The notes under the pieces were generated by a model. That model did no database searches. It saw nothing but the letters and a program-made list of their open reading frames with translations, and was not told the origin of the DNA. A stretch of 64,000 nucleotides of DNA, from assembly GCA_018436855.1 (NCBI GenBank), contig JAHDKO010000034.1, positions 42,119-106,118 on the forward strand, in the 5' to 3' direction. This DNA comes from Deltaproteobacteria bacterium. Lineage in GTDB: Bacteria; Desulfobacterota; Desulfomonilia; UBA1062. Positions 47,167 to 55,669 of this stretch are shown here, one piece after another (the stretch's first letter is position 1; every line of letters starts with the position of its first letter). The position numbers and the translations under genes were made by a program.

Positions 47167-48357
47167 ATGCCTGCGCTTCTCGAAGGGATCAGGATTCTCG
47201 ATTTCACCTATCTGCTGCCCGGGCCGTTCGCCACCATGATGCTCTCCGACATGGGGGCCGAGGTGCTGCGGGTGGAGTCGCCGAGCCGCATGGACATGGC
47301 CCGGCTCGCACCCCCCTTTGTCGATAAGGACTCCAAAATCTCCTGCATGCACGCCATGCTGAGCAGGAACAAGAAATCCATCGCCCTCGACCTGAAAAAC
47401 GCCCGGAGCATCGACATCATCAGGCGGCTCATCCGGGAGAAGGGCTATACCGTCGTGGTCGAACAGTTCCGCCCGGGCGCCATGGCCCGGCTCGGGCTCT
47501 CCTTTGAGAAGCTCCGCGAATGCGACCCCGGGCTGATCTACTGCTCCATCACCGGGTACGGCCAGACCGGACCGCTGCGGGAGAGGGCAGGCCACGACAT
47601 CAACTACCTCGCCCTCTCGGGCGTCATGAGCTACTCGGGCAGAAACGGCAGCGGCCCGTGCCAGATGGGTATCCAGGTGGCGGATGTGGGCTCGGGCTCG
47701 AACAATGCGGTCATCGGCATCCTCGCCGCCGTCATCCACCGGATGAAGACCGGTGAGGGCCAGCATATCGATGTCTCCATGACCGACGGCATGTTTCCCC
47801 ACCACGTGGTGAGCGGGATCAGGGCCCTGGTGGGGGAGGAAGACCCCTGTTTCGAGAGCGAGCTGCTCAACGGCGCCTCGATCTACGGATTCTACGAGAC
47901 CTCGGATGGGAAATATCTCGCGTGCGGCGTCCTCGAGCCGCAGTTTCTCACCGCCTTTCTTCAGGCCCTCGGGCTGGGCGACTATGTCCCCCGCCTCATG
48001 GAGCCGGGAATCTCCGACGAGCTGCGGGTGAAGGTGGCCGATGTGCTCCGTGCGCGGCCCAGAGACTCCTGGATGGAGGTGTTCAGCCGGATAGACGCCT
48101 GTGTCGATCCGGTCCTGAGCTTTTCCGAGGCAGTCCGGAGCGGGCACGCCGAAGCACGCGGGCTCGTCGTGGACGTGCCCGGCCCAGACGGCGGGGCTAT
48201 TCCCCAGATCGGCCTGCCCATATCTTTTTCCGGATATCGGCCGGAGTACCGCTGGGCAGGGACCCCCCTGGGCAGCAACACCGATGAAGTTCTGCATTCA
48301 TTGAATATCGATGATGATGAAATCCAAGCTTTGAGAAGTAGCGGAATTATCCTGTAA
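47167..48357 (+). CDS. CaiB/BaiF family III CoA-transferase
   Basis: 396 residues. Moves CoA between carboxylic acids, activating a substrate without ATP. Family motifs: LEGIRILDFTYLLPGPFATMMLSDMGAEV and FSCMHAMLSRNKKSIALDLK-like segment, VVVEQFRPGAMARLG, ITGYGQTGP with the catalytic Asp nearby (RAGHDINYLALSG), and VADVGSGSNNAVIG. GGGGGAG lies ten bases before ATG 47167. First gene of the CoA island and probably the entry step for its substrate. Confidence 0.9.
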   Translation: MPALLEGIRILDFTYLLPGPFATMMLSDMGAEVLRVESPSRMDMARLAPPFVDKDSKISCMHAMLSRNKKSIALDLKNARSIDIIRRLIREKGYTVVVEQFRPGAMARLGLSFEKLRECDPGLIYCSITGYGQTGPLRERAGHDINYLALSGVMSYSGRNGSGPCQMGIQVADVGSGSNNAVIGILAAVIHRMKTGEGQHIDVSMTDGMFPHHVVSGIRALVGEEDPCFESELLNGASIYGFYETSDGKYLACGVLEPQFLTAFLQALGLGDYVPRLMEPGISDELRVKVADVLRARPRDSWMEVFSRIDACVDPVLSFSEAVRSGHAEARGLVVDVPGPDGGAIPQIGLPISFSGYRPEYRWAGTPLGSNTDEVLHSLNIDDDEIQALRSSGIIL

Positions 48358-48392
48358 CGCAAAGCGTATGCCGTAGAAAAAGGAGGGAAAAA

Positions 48393-49850
48393 ATGATTGG
48401 TGTTACAGCGTTTGGGGGTTACGTTCCCCGCTATCGGATGAGCCGGATGACGATCATCCAGAACATGGCATGGTACTTCCCGGTGATCATGGCCGTGGCG
48501 GGAGGAGAGAAGGCAGTGGCCAACTGGGACGAAGACGCCGTGAGCATGGCTGTGGCGGCCGCCTACGACTGCATGGCGGGCAAGGACCGAAAGACACTTG
48601 ACGGGGTGTTTTTCGCATCCACCACCATGCCCTTTGCCGACCGGCTCAATGCCGGAATCGTTGCCGCGGCGCTGAATGCGCCGGAAGAAGGCATTACGAA
48701 TGCGGATTTCAGCGCCTGCCTGAAGGCCGGCACCACGGCGGCTATCTCGGCCCTGGAGGCCGTTGCCTCGGGTGAGCGCAACAGCGTGCTGGTGGCCGCA
48801 TCCGACCTGAGAAAATCAAAGATGGCCACCATGGCCGAGATGTTCACCGGCGACGGCGCCGCGGCCCTGCTCTTCGGCAAAGATGACGTCATCGCTGAGT
48901 TCAAGGGCAGCTATTCCCTGAACGCGGACTTCGTCGACCACTACAAGGGGGCGGGCAAGGACTTCGACTACATGTGGGAGGAGCGCTGGGTGCGGGACGA
49001 AGGCTATGGCAAGATCATCCCCCAGGCCATTGCCGGCTATTTGAAGAAGACCGGGATGCAGCTCGCCGACTTCGACAAGGTAGTCTACCCCTGCTACTTC
49101 ACCGGAACCCACCGGGGAATCGCCAAAAAGCTGGGCATTGACCCTTCACGGTTGCAAGACAACCTGCACAATGTCTGCGGCGACACCGGAACTGCCCATC
49201 CGCTGCTCATGTTCTGCGCCGCGCTCGAACAGGCAAAGCCCGGCGACAAGCTGCTCCTTGCAGGCTTCGGGCAGGGCTGCGACGTCCTGGGCTTCGAGGT
49301 GACGGAAAAGATCAGAGACTTCCGTCCCGCCCTGGGCGCGACAGGCTCTCTCGCTGCAAAGGTGGATCTGCCCAATTACCAGAAATACACCAAGTTCAGG
49401 GACCTGATCACGGCGGACCTCGGGATCAGGGGCGAGGCCAACCCGAACACGTCGCTCACGGCCCTGTGGCGCAAGCGCAAGATGATCCTCGGGTTTACGG
49501 GTTCGAAGTGCACCGAGTGCGGCACCCCGCAGTTCCCGTCGCTTCCCATGTGTGTGAACCCGGATTGCAACGCGGTGGGCGCGTTCGAGGACTACGAGTT
49601 TGCCGACAAGCCCGGGAAGATCCAGATGTTCACCGGTGATATGCTCTCGCCGTCAGTGGACCCTCCGGCCGTGTACGGCCTGGTGGAGTTCGACGAAGGA
49701 GGCAAGGCGTTTCTCGACTTCACCGACTGTGATCTCAACCAGATCAAGGTGGGCATGCCCATACGCATGTCGTTTCGTCGCAGGATGAAAGACCAGGCCC
49801 GCGGTTTTACCGGCTATTTCTGGAAAGCCGTGCCAAAGGCTCAAGGATAG
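48393..49850 (+). CDS. HMG-CoA synthase-like protein fused to DUF35 zinc-ribbon/OB domain
   Basis: 485 residues. Residues 1-350 are a thiolase-superfamily HMGCS/KAS III-like fold: nucleophile C109 in FSACLKAGTTAAI, NVCGDTGTAHPLLMF, and LLLAGFGQGCD. The position where archaeal HMGCS has Glu (GSES) reads AST, T77, so the canonical acid is absent. From residue 372 a four-Cys zinc ribbon (KCTECG, then MCVNPDC) and an OB fold follow, the DUF35 type. In archaea separate HMGCS, DUF35 and thiolase form one complex with a shared CoA site; here two of the parts are fused and the thiolase is next door. Reaction: condensation or cleavage of a 3-hydroxy-3-substituted acyl-CoA is likely. Confidence 0.8.
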   Translation: MIGVTAFGGYVPRYRMSRMTIIQNMAWYFPVIMAVAGGEKAVANWDEDAVSMAVAAAYDCMAGKDRKTLDGVFFASTTMPFADRLNAGIVAAALNAPEEGITNADFSACLKAGTTAAISALEAVASGERNSVLVAASDLRKSKMATMAEMFTGDGAAALLFGKDDVIAEFKGSYSLNADFVDHYKGAGKDFDYMWEERWVRDEGYGKIIPQAIAGYLKKTGMQLADFDKVVYPCYFTGTHRGIAKKLGIDPSRLQDNLHNVCGDTGTAHPLLMFCAALEQAKPGDKLLLAGFGQGCDVLGFEVTEKIRDFRPALGATGSLAAKVDLPNYQKYTKFRDLITADLGIRGEANPNTSLTALWRKRKMILGFTGSKCTECGTPQFPSLPMCVNPDCNAVGAFEDYEFADKPGKIQMFTGDMLSPSVDPPAVYGLVEFDEGGKAFLDFTDCDLNQIKVGMPIRMSFRRRMKDQARGFTGYFWKAVPKAQG

Positions 49851-49859
49851 GGGGCTGCT

Positions 49860-51065
49860 ATGGCGAGCGGAATAAAAGACAAGGTAGCGATTATCGGAAT
49901 GGGGTGCACCCGGTTCGGCGAGCGGTGGAACGACGGGCCCGAGGAGCTGATGGTGGAGGCGTTCCAGGAATGCATCCAGGATGCCGGGATCGACAAGAAG
50001 GAAATCCAGGCGGCCTGGCTGGGGACCTGCTTCGATGAGGTCATGGTGGGCAAGAGCGCCCTGTCCGCGTCCATGGCCCTGAGGCTCCCCAACATCTCGG
50101 TCACCCGGGTGGAGAATTTCTGTGCGAGCGGCACCGAGGCCTTCCGCGGGGCCGTATACGCGGTCGCTTCCGGGGCCTGCGACATCGCGCTCGCAATCGG
50201 GGTGGAGAAGCTCAAGGACATCGGCTATGGCGGGCTGCCCGAGTTCAGCACCGCAATCGGCACCACCAATGCCCTGTGGTTTCCCAACCTGACCGCGCCG
50301 GGGGGTTTTGCGATGTTGGCATCGGGCTATGCGGCCAAGTACGGGCTCGATATCATGGACGTCAAGCGCGCCATGGCCCATGTTTCGGTCAAGAGCCATG
50401 CGAACGGCGCCCGCAATACCAAGGCCCATCTGAGAAAGCCGGTGACCGACGAGCAGGTCATGAATTCGCCCATGATCGCGTTTCCCTTGGGCCTCTTCGA
50501 CTGCTGCGGGGTGAGCGACGGCTCGGCCTGCGCCATCGTCACCACCCCGGAGATCGCCAAGTCTCTGGGCAAGAACGACATCATCTCGGTCAAGGCCCTG
50601 CAGCTTGCCCTGAGCAATGGCACCGAGATCGGCTACAAATGGGACGGGGCCCACTTCATCACCACGACCAAGGCGAGCAAGGCGGCCTACGAGGAGGCGG
50701 GCATCAAAAACCCGCGGGAGGAGATCAGCATGATGGAGGTTCACGACTGCTTCTCCATCACCGAGCTGGTGACCATGGAAGACCTGCACATCTCCGGGCG
50801 CGGCAAGGCGCCCACGGACATCATGGATGGTTTCTACGACCTGAACGGCAAGGTTCCCTGCCAGCCGGACGGCGGGCTGAAATGCTTCGGCCACCCCATC
50901 GGGGCGTCGGGCTTGAGGATGCTCTACGAGATGTACAACCAGCTCCTGGGCAGGGCCGGCGACAGGCAGATCAAAGACCCGAAGATCGGGCTCACCCACA
51001 ACCTGGGCGGGTTCCCGATGATGAATGTCTGCAGCATCGCCATTATCGGCAGGCACGGCGCGTAG
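49860..51065 (+). CDS. SCP2-type thiolase
   Basis: 401 residues. Nucleophile C88 in RVENFCASGTEAF, HDCFS (EVHDCFSITELV) and the catalytic His in CFGHPIGASG; all are conserved, so an active thiolase is expected. It belongs to the SCP-x/Ltp branch, which acts on branched or long acyl-CoA. The ATG is ten bases after the HMGCS-DUF35 stop, which supports a complex. Related pairs are the archaeal thiolase-HMGCS set and the BbsAB thiolase of anaerobic toluene degradation. Confidence 0.88.
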   Translation: MASGIKDKVAIIGMGCTRFGERWNDGPEELMVEAFQECIQDAGIDKKEIQAAWLGTCFDEVMVGKSALSASMALRLPNISVTRVENFCASGTEAFRGAVYAVASGACDIALAIGVEKLKDIGYGGLPEFSTAIGTTNALWFPNLTAPGGFAMLASGYAAKYGLDIMDVKRAMAHVSVKSHANGARNTKAHLRKPVTDEQVMNSPMIAFPLGLFDCCGVSDGSACAIVTTPEIAKSLGKNDIISVKALQLALSNGTEIGYKWDGAHFITTTKASKAAYEEAGIKNPREEISMMEVHDCFSITELVTMEDLHISGRGKAPTDIMDGFYDLNGKVPCQPDGGLKCFGHPIGASGLRMLYEMYNQLLGRAGDRQIKDPKIGLTHNLGGFPMMNVCSIAIIGRHGA

Positions 51066-51234
51066 GCTAAAGAGATGATCAATGGTATGGGCCTTTGAAG
51101 GAAAAGCCCTGAACCCATTGTCGCTGGCAAGCGGCGGGGAATGTGACCCCTCCTGCTTAGTCCTTAAAAAGCGGAGTTTTTAAGAGACGGATTCGAGAAG
51201 GAGGATTCGATGAGGATCGATAAAGGAGGCGTAT

Positions 51235-51684
51235 ATGGCTGACAGTACACAAGTCGGAAAGACGTTCGACCCCATTGTCTGGGAGGTCGAACGGGGGAAG
51301 ATCAGGGAGATGGCAAAGGCCATCGGCGACCCCAACCCCATCTATCTGGACAGGGATGCCGCGATCAGGGCAGGGTACCGCGACACCCCGGTGCCGCCCA
51401 CCTTTCTCACCGTGCCCATGATGTGGAGCTCTTCCATGCCCGTGCTCATCAACGACCTGAAGATCAACTTCATGATGGTGCTCCACGGAGAGGAAGAATA
51501 CGAATATTACCGGGATATCTATCCCGGGGACACGATCACCGGGGTGCCGAAAGTCGCGAGCGTGGAAGAGAAGACCAGCAAGGCAGGCAAGAAGATGGAC
51601 ATGGTCACGGTGGAGATCCTCTACAAAAACCAGAACAACGAGGATGTAGCCAGGGCGAGGACCCTGCTGGTGGAGAGGAAATAG
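51235..51684 (+). CDS. MaoC-fold protein, FAS1-like N-type, catalytic His absent
   Basis: 149 residues, hot-dog fold. The MaoC hydratase motif GDxNPxH reads GDPNPIY, with Y37 in the His position. It is the N-terminal-type MaoC subunit; such subunits pair with a catalytic partner. The next gene is an intact MaoC protein, so a heteromer is likely (as in ChsH1-ChsH2 and HadAB). A GGAGG-like site (AAAGGAGG) precedes the ATG. Confidence 0.85.
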   Translation: MADSTQVGKTFDPIVWEVERGKIREMAKAIGDPNPIYLDRDAAIRAGYRDTPVPPTFLTVPMMWSSSMPVLINDLKINFMMVLHGEEEYEYYRDIYPGDTITGVPKVASVEEKTSKAGKKMDMVTVEILYKNQNNEDVARARTLLVERK

Positions 51685-51695
51685 GGGGGAAGATC

Positions 51696-52133
51696 ATGGG
51701 AAACGAGCTCTATTTTGAAGACGTGAAGATAGGCGATGCCGTGCCCGAGCTGTCCAAGGGCCCCATCATGAAGCTCCAGCATGTTCTCTATGCCGGGGCC
51801 TCGGGTGATTTCAACCCCCTGCATACCGACGATGACTTTGCCAAGGCAGTGGGCATGAAGGACGGCGTGATATCCCATGGCATGCTCATCATGGGATTTG
51901 TGGGCCAGGCCATCACGGCCTGGGTGCCGAGAAAGTGCCTGAGGAAATTCGGCGTGCGCTTTGCCGGGATGACCAAGCCGGGCAACACCATCATGGTGAG
52001 CGGGACAGTCACGGACAAAAGGCAGGAGAACGGAGAAAATCTCGTTTTCTGCGAAGTGGTTGCCCGTGACGAGGGTGGTGATGTAAAAATAACCGGGAAC
52101 TTTTCCGCGGCCCTGCCGCTGAAAAGAGGCTGA
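51696..52133 (+). CDS. MaoC-type enoyl-CoA hydratase
   Basis: 145 residues. The R-specific hydratase motif is complete: ASGDFNPLHTDDDFA with D38 and H43, followed by ISHGMLIMGFVG. Hydrates a trans-2-enoyl-CoA to the 3R-hydroxyacyl-CoA or the reverse. Starts 12 bases after the N-type subunit. Coupled with the HSD17B4-like SDR downstream, it gives the R-type branch of beta-oxidation. Confidence 0.87.
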   Translation: MGNELYFEDVKIGDAVPELSKGPIMKLQHVLYAGASGDFNPLHTDDDFAKAVGMKDGVISHGMLIMGFVGQAITAWVPRKCLRKFGVRFAGMTKPGNTIMVSGTVTDKRQENGENLVFCEVVARDEGGDVKITGNFSAALPLKRG

Positions 52134-52160
52134 AAAGAGAAGACTGGAGGAGGGGATTTC

Positions 52161-53069
52161 ATGGCGAACATTGATTTTTCCGGAAGGGTGGCGATCGTAA
52201 CGGGAGCCGGTGCAGGGCTGGGCAGGAGCTATGCCCTTGAGCTGGCGAAGCGCGGGGCCAAGGTGGTGATCAACGACCTGGGAGGAACCCGCGACGGCGC
52301 GGGCTCGAGCGATGCCGCCGCAAACAAGGTGGTGGACGAGATCAAGGCCCTGGGCGGCCAGGCCGTGCCCAACTACGACAACGTGGCGACTGTGGCTGGG
52401 GGGGCGAACATCGTCAAGACCGCGGTGGATGCCTTCGGCAAGGTGGACATCCTCATCAACAACGCAGGCATCCTGCGAGACAAGTCCTTTACCAAGATGG
52501 AAGAGGAAAACTGGGACGGCGTGATGAACGTGCATCTGAAAGGGGCCTACTGCGTGTCCAGGCCCGCCTTTGAGGTGATGCGCGCCAACAATTACGGCAG
52601 GATCATCATGACGACCTCGGGAGCCGGCCTGTTCGGCAACTTCGGCCAGAGCAACTATGCCTCGGCAAAGATGGGGCTGATCGGGCTGACCAACGTGCTC
52701 AAGCTCGAGGGCGCCAAGTACAATGTAAAAACCAACGTGATCGTGCCCGTGGCCGCCTCCCGGCTCACCGAGGACGTGCTTCCGCCCGAGTTCTTCGAGA
52801 AGATGAAGCCCGACTATATCACCCCGGCCGTGCTCTACATGTGCTCGGAAGAGTGCCAGGACTCGGGCATGATCATCAACGCGACCCTGGGCTACTACAG
52901 CCGCACCGCCATCCTCACCGGCCCCGGCGCCATCCTCTCCAAGGACGGCAAGATCCCGAGCCCCGAAGAGGTGCGCGACAGCTGGGGCACGATCACGAGC
53001 CTGGAGAACCCCAAGTACTTCAACCAGCTGCCCGAGATGTTCGGTGTGCTGACGCCGCTGTTTCAGTAG
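52161..53069 (+). CDS. Short-chain dehydrogenase, HSD17B4-like 3-hydroxyacyl-CoA dehydrogenase
   Basis: 302 residues, classical SDR with a C-terminal extension. NAD site TGAGAGLGRS, NNAGILRD, catalytic Ser in TTSGAGLFGNFGQ, YASAK for Tyr and Lys. The sequence matches the peroxisomal multifunctional enzyme type 2 (NDLGGTRDGAGSS and MTTSGAGLFGNFGQSNY), which oxidises 3R-hydroxyacyl-CoA, in keeping with the R-specific hydratase before it. Last gene of this plus-strand run. Confidence 0.88.
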   Translation: MANIDFSGRVAIVTGAGAGLGRSYALELAKRGAKVVINDLGGTRDGAGSSDAAANKVVDEIKALGGQAVPNYDNVATVAGGANIVKTAVDAFGKVDILINNAGILRDKSFTKMEEENWDGVMNVHLKGAYCVSRPAFEVMRANNYGRIIMTTSGAGLFGNFGQSNYASAKMGLIGLTNVLKLEGAKYNVKTNVIVPVAASRLTEDVLPPEFFEKMKPDYITPAVLYMCSEECQDSGMIINATLGYYSRTAILTGPGAILSKDGKIPSPEEVRDSWGTITSLENPKYFNQLPEMFGVLTPLFQ

Positions 53070-53257
53070 GGAATGCTGCGAGGCGGGGTGCTTGCGGGTC
53101 GAGCTCCCCGCCCGGACTCTTATGCGCTTTGCGCGTTCTCCCTCGGGTTGACTGCGAGGCCGGATGCGAAAGCTTCAGCGGGACAGGCAGACCCCTGACT
53201 CCGCTTGCAGGTGTAACATCGATGATCCGGCCGAGCGGCAGGTGCTTTTTGCTTTTC

Positions 53258-53932
53258 TCAGGTGCGAAGCCCGGGCACGGCAACGAAACGGACCGCATAC
53301 TCCCGGGGCAGAAACAGAACCGAGGAGGCCGACTCCACCGCACCCGCGGTGATGATGTACCTTCTATCCCTGTCCAGGCATATGTCGGCACCGGGCTGTA
53401 TCGGTATCCTTTCCGTGGCGCCCCTGGCGCCGCTGAGGATCTCCACGATCGAAGGCCGGTGGGAGTGTCCCCTGAACAGGATGGAGAATCCGGGTCCCTC
53501 CTCGCCGGCGAGCTGAGGCAGAAACTCGGATATGGGCCTCTTGGTGGCCGCCGGATAGTCGAAGGGTGCGGAGTGGGTGAACCAGAGGTTTCCAAGGCGG
53601 ATGGTATAGGGCAGTGCCTGAAGGCGCGAGAGCGATTTCGAGAGCTCATCCTCTGCACGTGAACCCCTGCTGTGGTGCAGGATGTCGCTCTCGTTGTTCC
53701 CCCTCACGCACCGGACGTCGTGTTCGTCGAGGATGTCCAGGGACTGCCCTGCAAGGCGGGGAGAGAGGGAATCGCACAGGTCCCCCAGGTGGATGAGCAG
53801 CCCTGCCCCCAGGGCCTTCAGTGCCGTGACCGCATTGAGCAGGAGCCTGTTGTTTCCATGGCTGTCCGCCATGATGCCGATGGGAAGGGCTGCAGTCGAT
53901 TTCATTGCATGGAGATAATGGATTTCTTCCAT
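53258..53932 (-). CDS. Metallophosphoesterase, YfcE/MJ0936-like
   Basis: 224 residues. Calcineurin-fold motifs: GIMADSHGNNRLL, IHLGDLCD, VRGNNES (GNNE), TRHSAPF-like HS, and FRGHSHRPSI. The pattern with ADSHGN and RGNNE fits small cytoplasmic phosphodiesterases. ATG 53932 is preceded by AAGGAGG. On the minus strand inside the CoA island; no link to its neighbours is evident. Confidence 0.8.
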   Translation of the reverse strand: MEEIHYLHAMKSTAALPIGIMADSHGNNRLLLNAVTALKALGAGLLIHLGDLCDSLSPRLAGQSLDILDEHDVRCVRGNNESDILHHSRGSRAEDELSKSLSRLQALPYTIRLGNLWFTHSAPFDYPAATKRPISEFLPQLAGEEGPGFSILFRGHSHRPSIVEILSGARGATERIPIQPGADICLDRDRRYIITAGAVESASSVLFLPREYAVRFVAVPGLRT

Positions 53933-54162
53933 ATTTTCAATCCTCCTTCGCCTTTGCTTCGGAGGACGCAAAGGGTGGGATCTGATTACACGCAGCTTGC
54001 TGCGGGGAGGGTCCAGGGATTACCGTTGAAGATCCATAATTGATTGAGATGATTTTCCGCTGATTCACGGCCCTCCCCGAAACTGCTTGACAGCCGGCAG
54101 GGCAAGGCGTAATTTAAAGGTTAAAGTAAAGCTTTATAATATCATTTGCAGGAGGTGTTCCG

Positions 54163-55656
54163 ATGCCCGAGTATGATGCGGTGGTAATCGGCGCAGGAAA
54201 CGGCGGGCTCACCGGTGCGCTCACCCTGGCCAGGGCGGGGCGCAAGGTGCTGCTGCTGGAACGGCACAACGTGCCCGGAGGCTGCGCCACGAGCTTCGTG
54301 CGCGGGAGGTTCGAGTTCGAGGTGGCGCTCCATCAGCTCAGCGGCATGGGATCCGCCGAGAGGCCCGGGCCCTTGAGGTCTGTCCTGAACGATCTCGGGG
54401 TCATGGACAAGCTCGAGTTCGTCGAGATGGAGAACCTCTACCGGGTGGTCTGGCCGGACACCTTCGACATCACGCTGCGCGCCGAGAGGAATGCGATCGT
54501 GGAAACGCTGCAGGAGCGCTTCCCCAAGGAGAAAGACAACATACCCCGGTTTTTCGACCTGGTCTACAGCTTCAGCATGGAGATGGTCCAGGGCCTCTTC
54601 TTCAAGGATCCCAATATCTCCAAGGAGAAATATCCGCTGTTCTTCAAATACGCGCTCACCCCCACGCAGAAGGTGCTGGACGAGTACTTCAGCGACCCGC
54701 TTCTCAAGGCTGTCCTGAGCATCTACTGGTCGTATGCGGGCGTACCGCCCAAGTGGTTTTCGTTCGGCGACTTCGCCATCATGCTCTTCGCCTATATCGA
54801 GTTCAAGCCCTATCACCTCAAAGGCGGCTCCCAGGCGCTCTCCAACGCCCTGCTCGATGAGTTCATCAACAACGGCGGCGAGGTGAGGTTCAACTGCGGG
54901 GCGAAGAAGATCACCACCAAAGGCGGCAGGGTCACTGGGGTGACCACCGAACAGGGCGACACGGTGCAGACCCGCTACGTGCTCTCCAACACGAGCATGC
55001 TCCAGACCTATCTCGATCTCATGGACCCCGACCAGGTGCCCAGGGAGACGCTGGACGGCTTCAGGAGCACCAGTATCGGCCCGTCCGCCTTCAGCATCTA
55101 CATGGGATTCGACTGCGAGCCTGAAGAGCTCGGTATCCAGGAGACCACGAACTTCATCACTACCACCACGGACATGGACAAGGCCTTTGCCCGGTGGAAA
55201 ACCATGGAGCAGCAGGGAGTGGCCCTGCTCACCTGTTATGACGTGTCCGATCCCGACTTCTCGCCCCCGGGGACGTGCCAGGCCGCCTACGTGGCGCTCC
55301 AGTACGGAGATCCCTGGTACCTGGTGCCTCCCCACCAGTATTACGACGCCAAGTACCGCTATGCCCAGGGCATGATGGAGCTCGCGGAAAAGGTCTTCCC
55401 CGGCATCCAGGGCCACATCGAAGAGATGGAGATCGCCACCCCCATGACGCACCTGCGCTATCTGGGGCACCTGGGTGGGGCCATCTACGGCCATGATCAG
55501 TACACCAAGGACACCCAGTATTTCATGGCCAACAGGTCTCCTGTCCAGGGGCTGTATTTTGCCGGGGCCTGGGCTTCCCAAGGTGGCTTCCAGCCGACAC
55601 TCACTTCGGGCAGATCCTCGGCAAAGGCGATCCTGAAATCCATGGCGAAAAAGTAA
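54163..55656 (+). CDS. CrtI/RetSat-like FAD-dependent oxidoreductase
   Basis: 497 residues. N-terminal FAD site AVVIGAGNGGLTGALTLARAG then ERHNVPGGCATSF; C terminus GLYFAGAWASQGGFQPTLTSGRSSA. It belongs to the phytoene desaturase/retinol saturase group of the amine oxidase-like superfamily, which oxidise or reduce a conjugated double bond. No carotenoid genes flank it, and the context is CoA metabolism, so a different hydrophobic substrate is likely. GGAGG site before the ATG; the partner reductase begins 13 bases downstream. Confidence 0.8.
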   Translation: MPEYDAVVIGAGNGGLTGALTLARAGRKVLLLERHNVPGGCATSFVRGRFEFEVALHQLSGMGSAERPGPLRSVLNDLGVMDKLEFVEMENLYRVVWPDTFDITLRAERNAIVETLQERFPKEKDNIPRFFDLVYSFSMEMVQGLFFKDPNISKEKYPLFFKYALTPTQKVLDEYFSDPLLKAVLSIYWSYAGVPPKWFSFGDFAIMLFAYIEFKPYHLKGGSQALSNALLDEFINNGGEVRFNCGAKKITTKGGRVTGVTTEQGDTVQTRYVLSNTSMLQTYLDLMDPDQVPRETLDGFRSTSIGPSAFSIYMGFDCEPEELGIQETTNFITTTTDMDKAFARWKTMEQQGVALLTCYDVSDPDFSPPGTCQAAYVALQYGDPWYLVPPHQYYDAKYRYAQGMMELAEKVFPGIQGHIEEMEIATPMTHLRYLGHLGGAIYGHDQYTKDTQYFMANRSPVQGLYFAGAWASQGGFQPTLTSGRSSAKAILKSMAKK

Positions 55657-55669
55657 GGGGAGGAAAACC

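Noticed and set aside
47137..48297. 386-codon minus-strand frame opposite the CoA-transferase
   Set aside because: Shadow; no motif or start signal.
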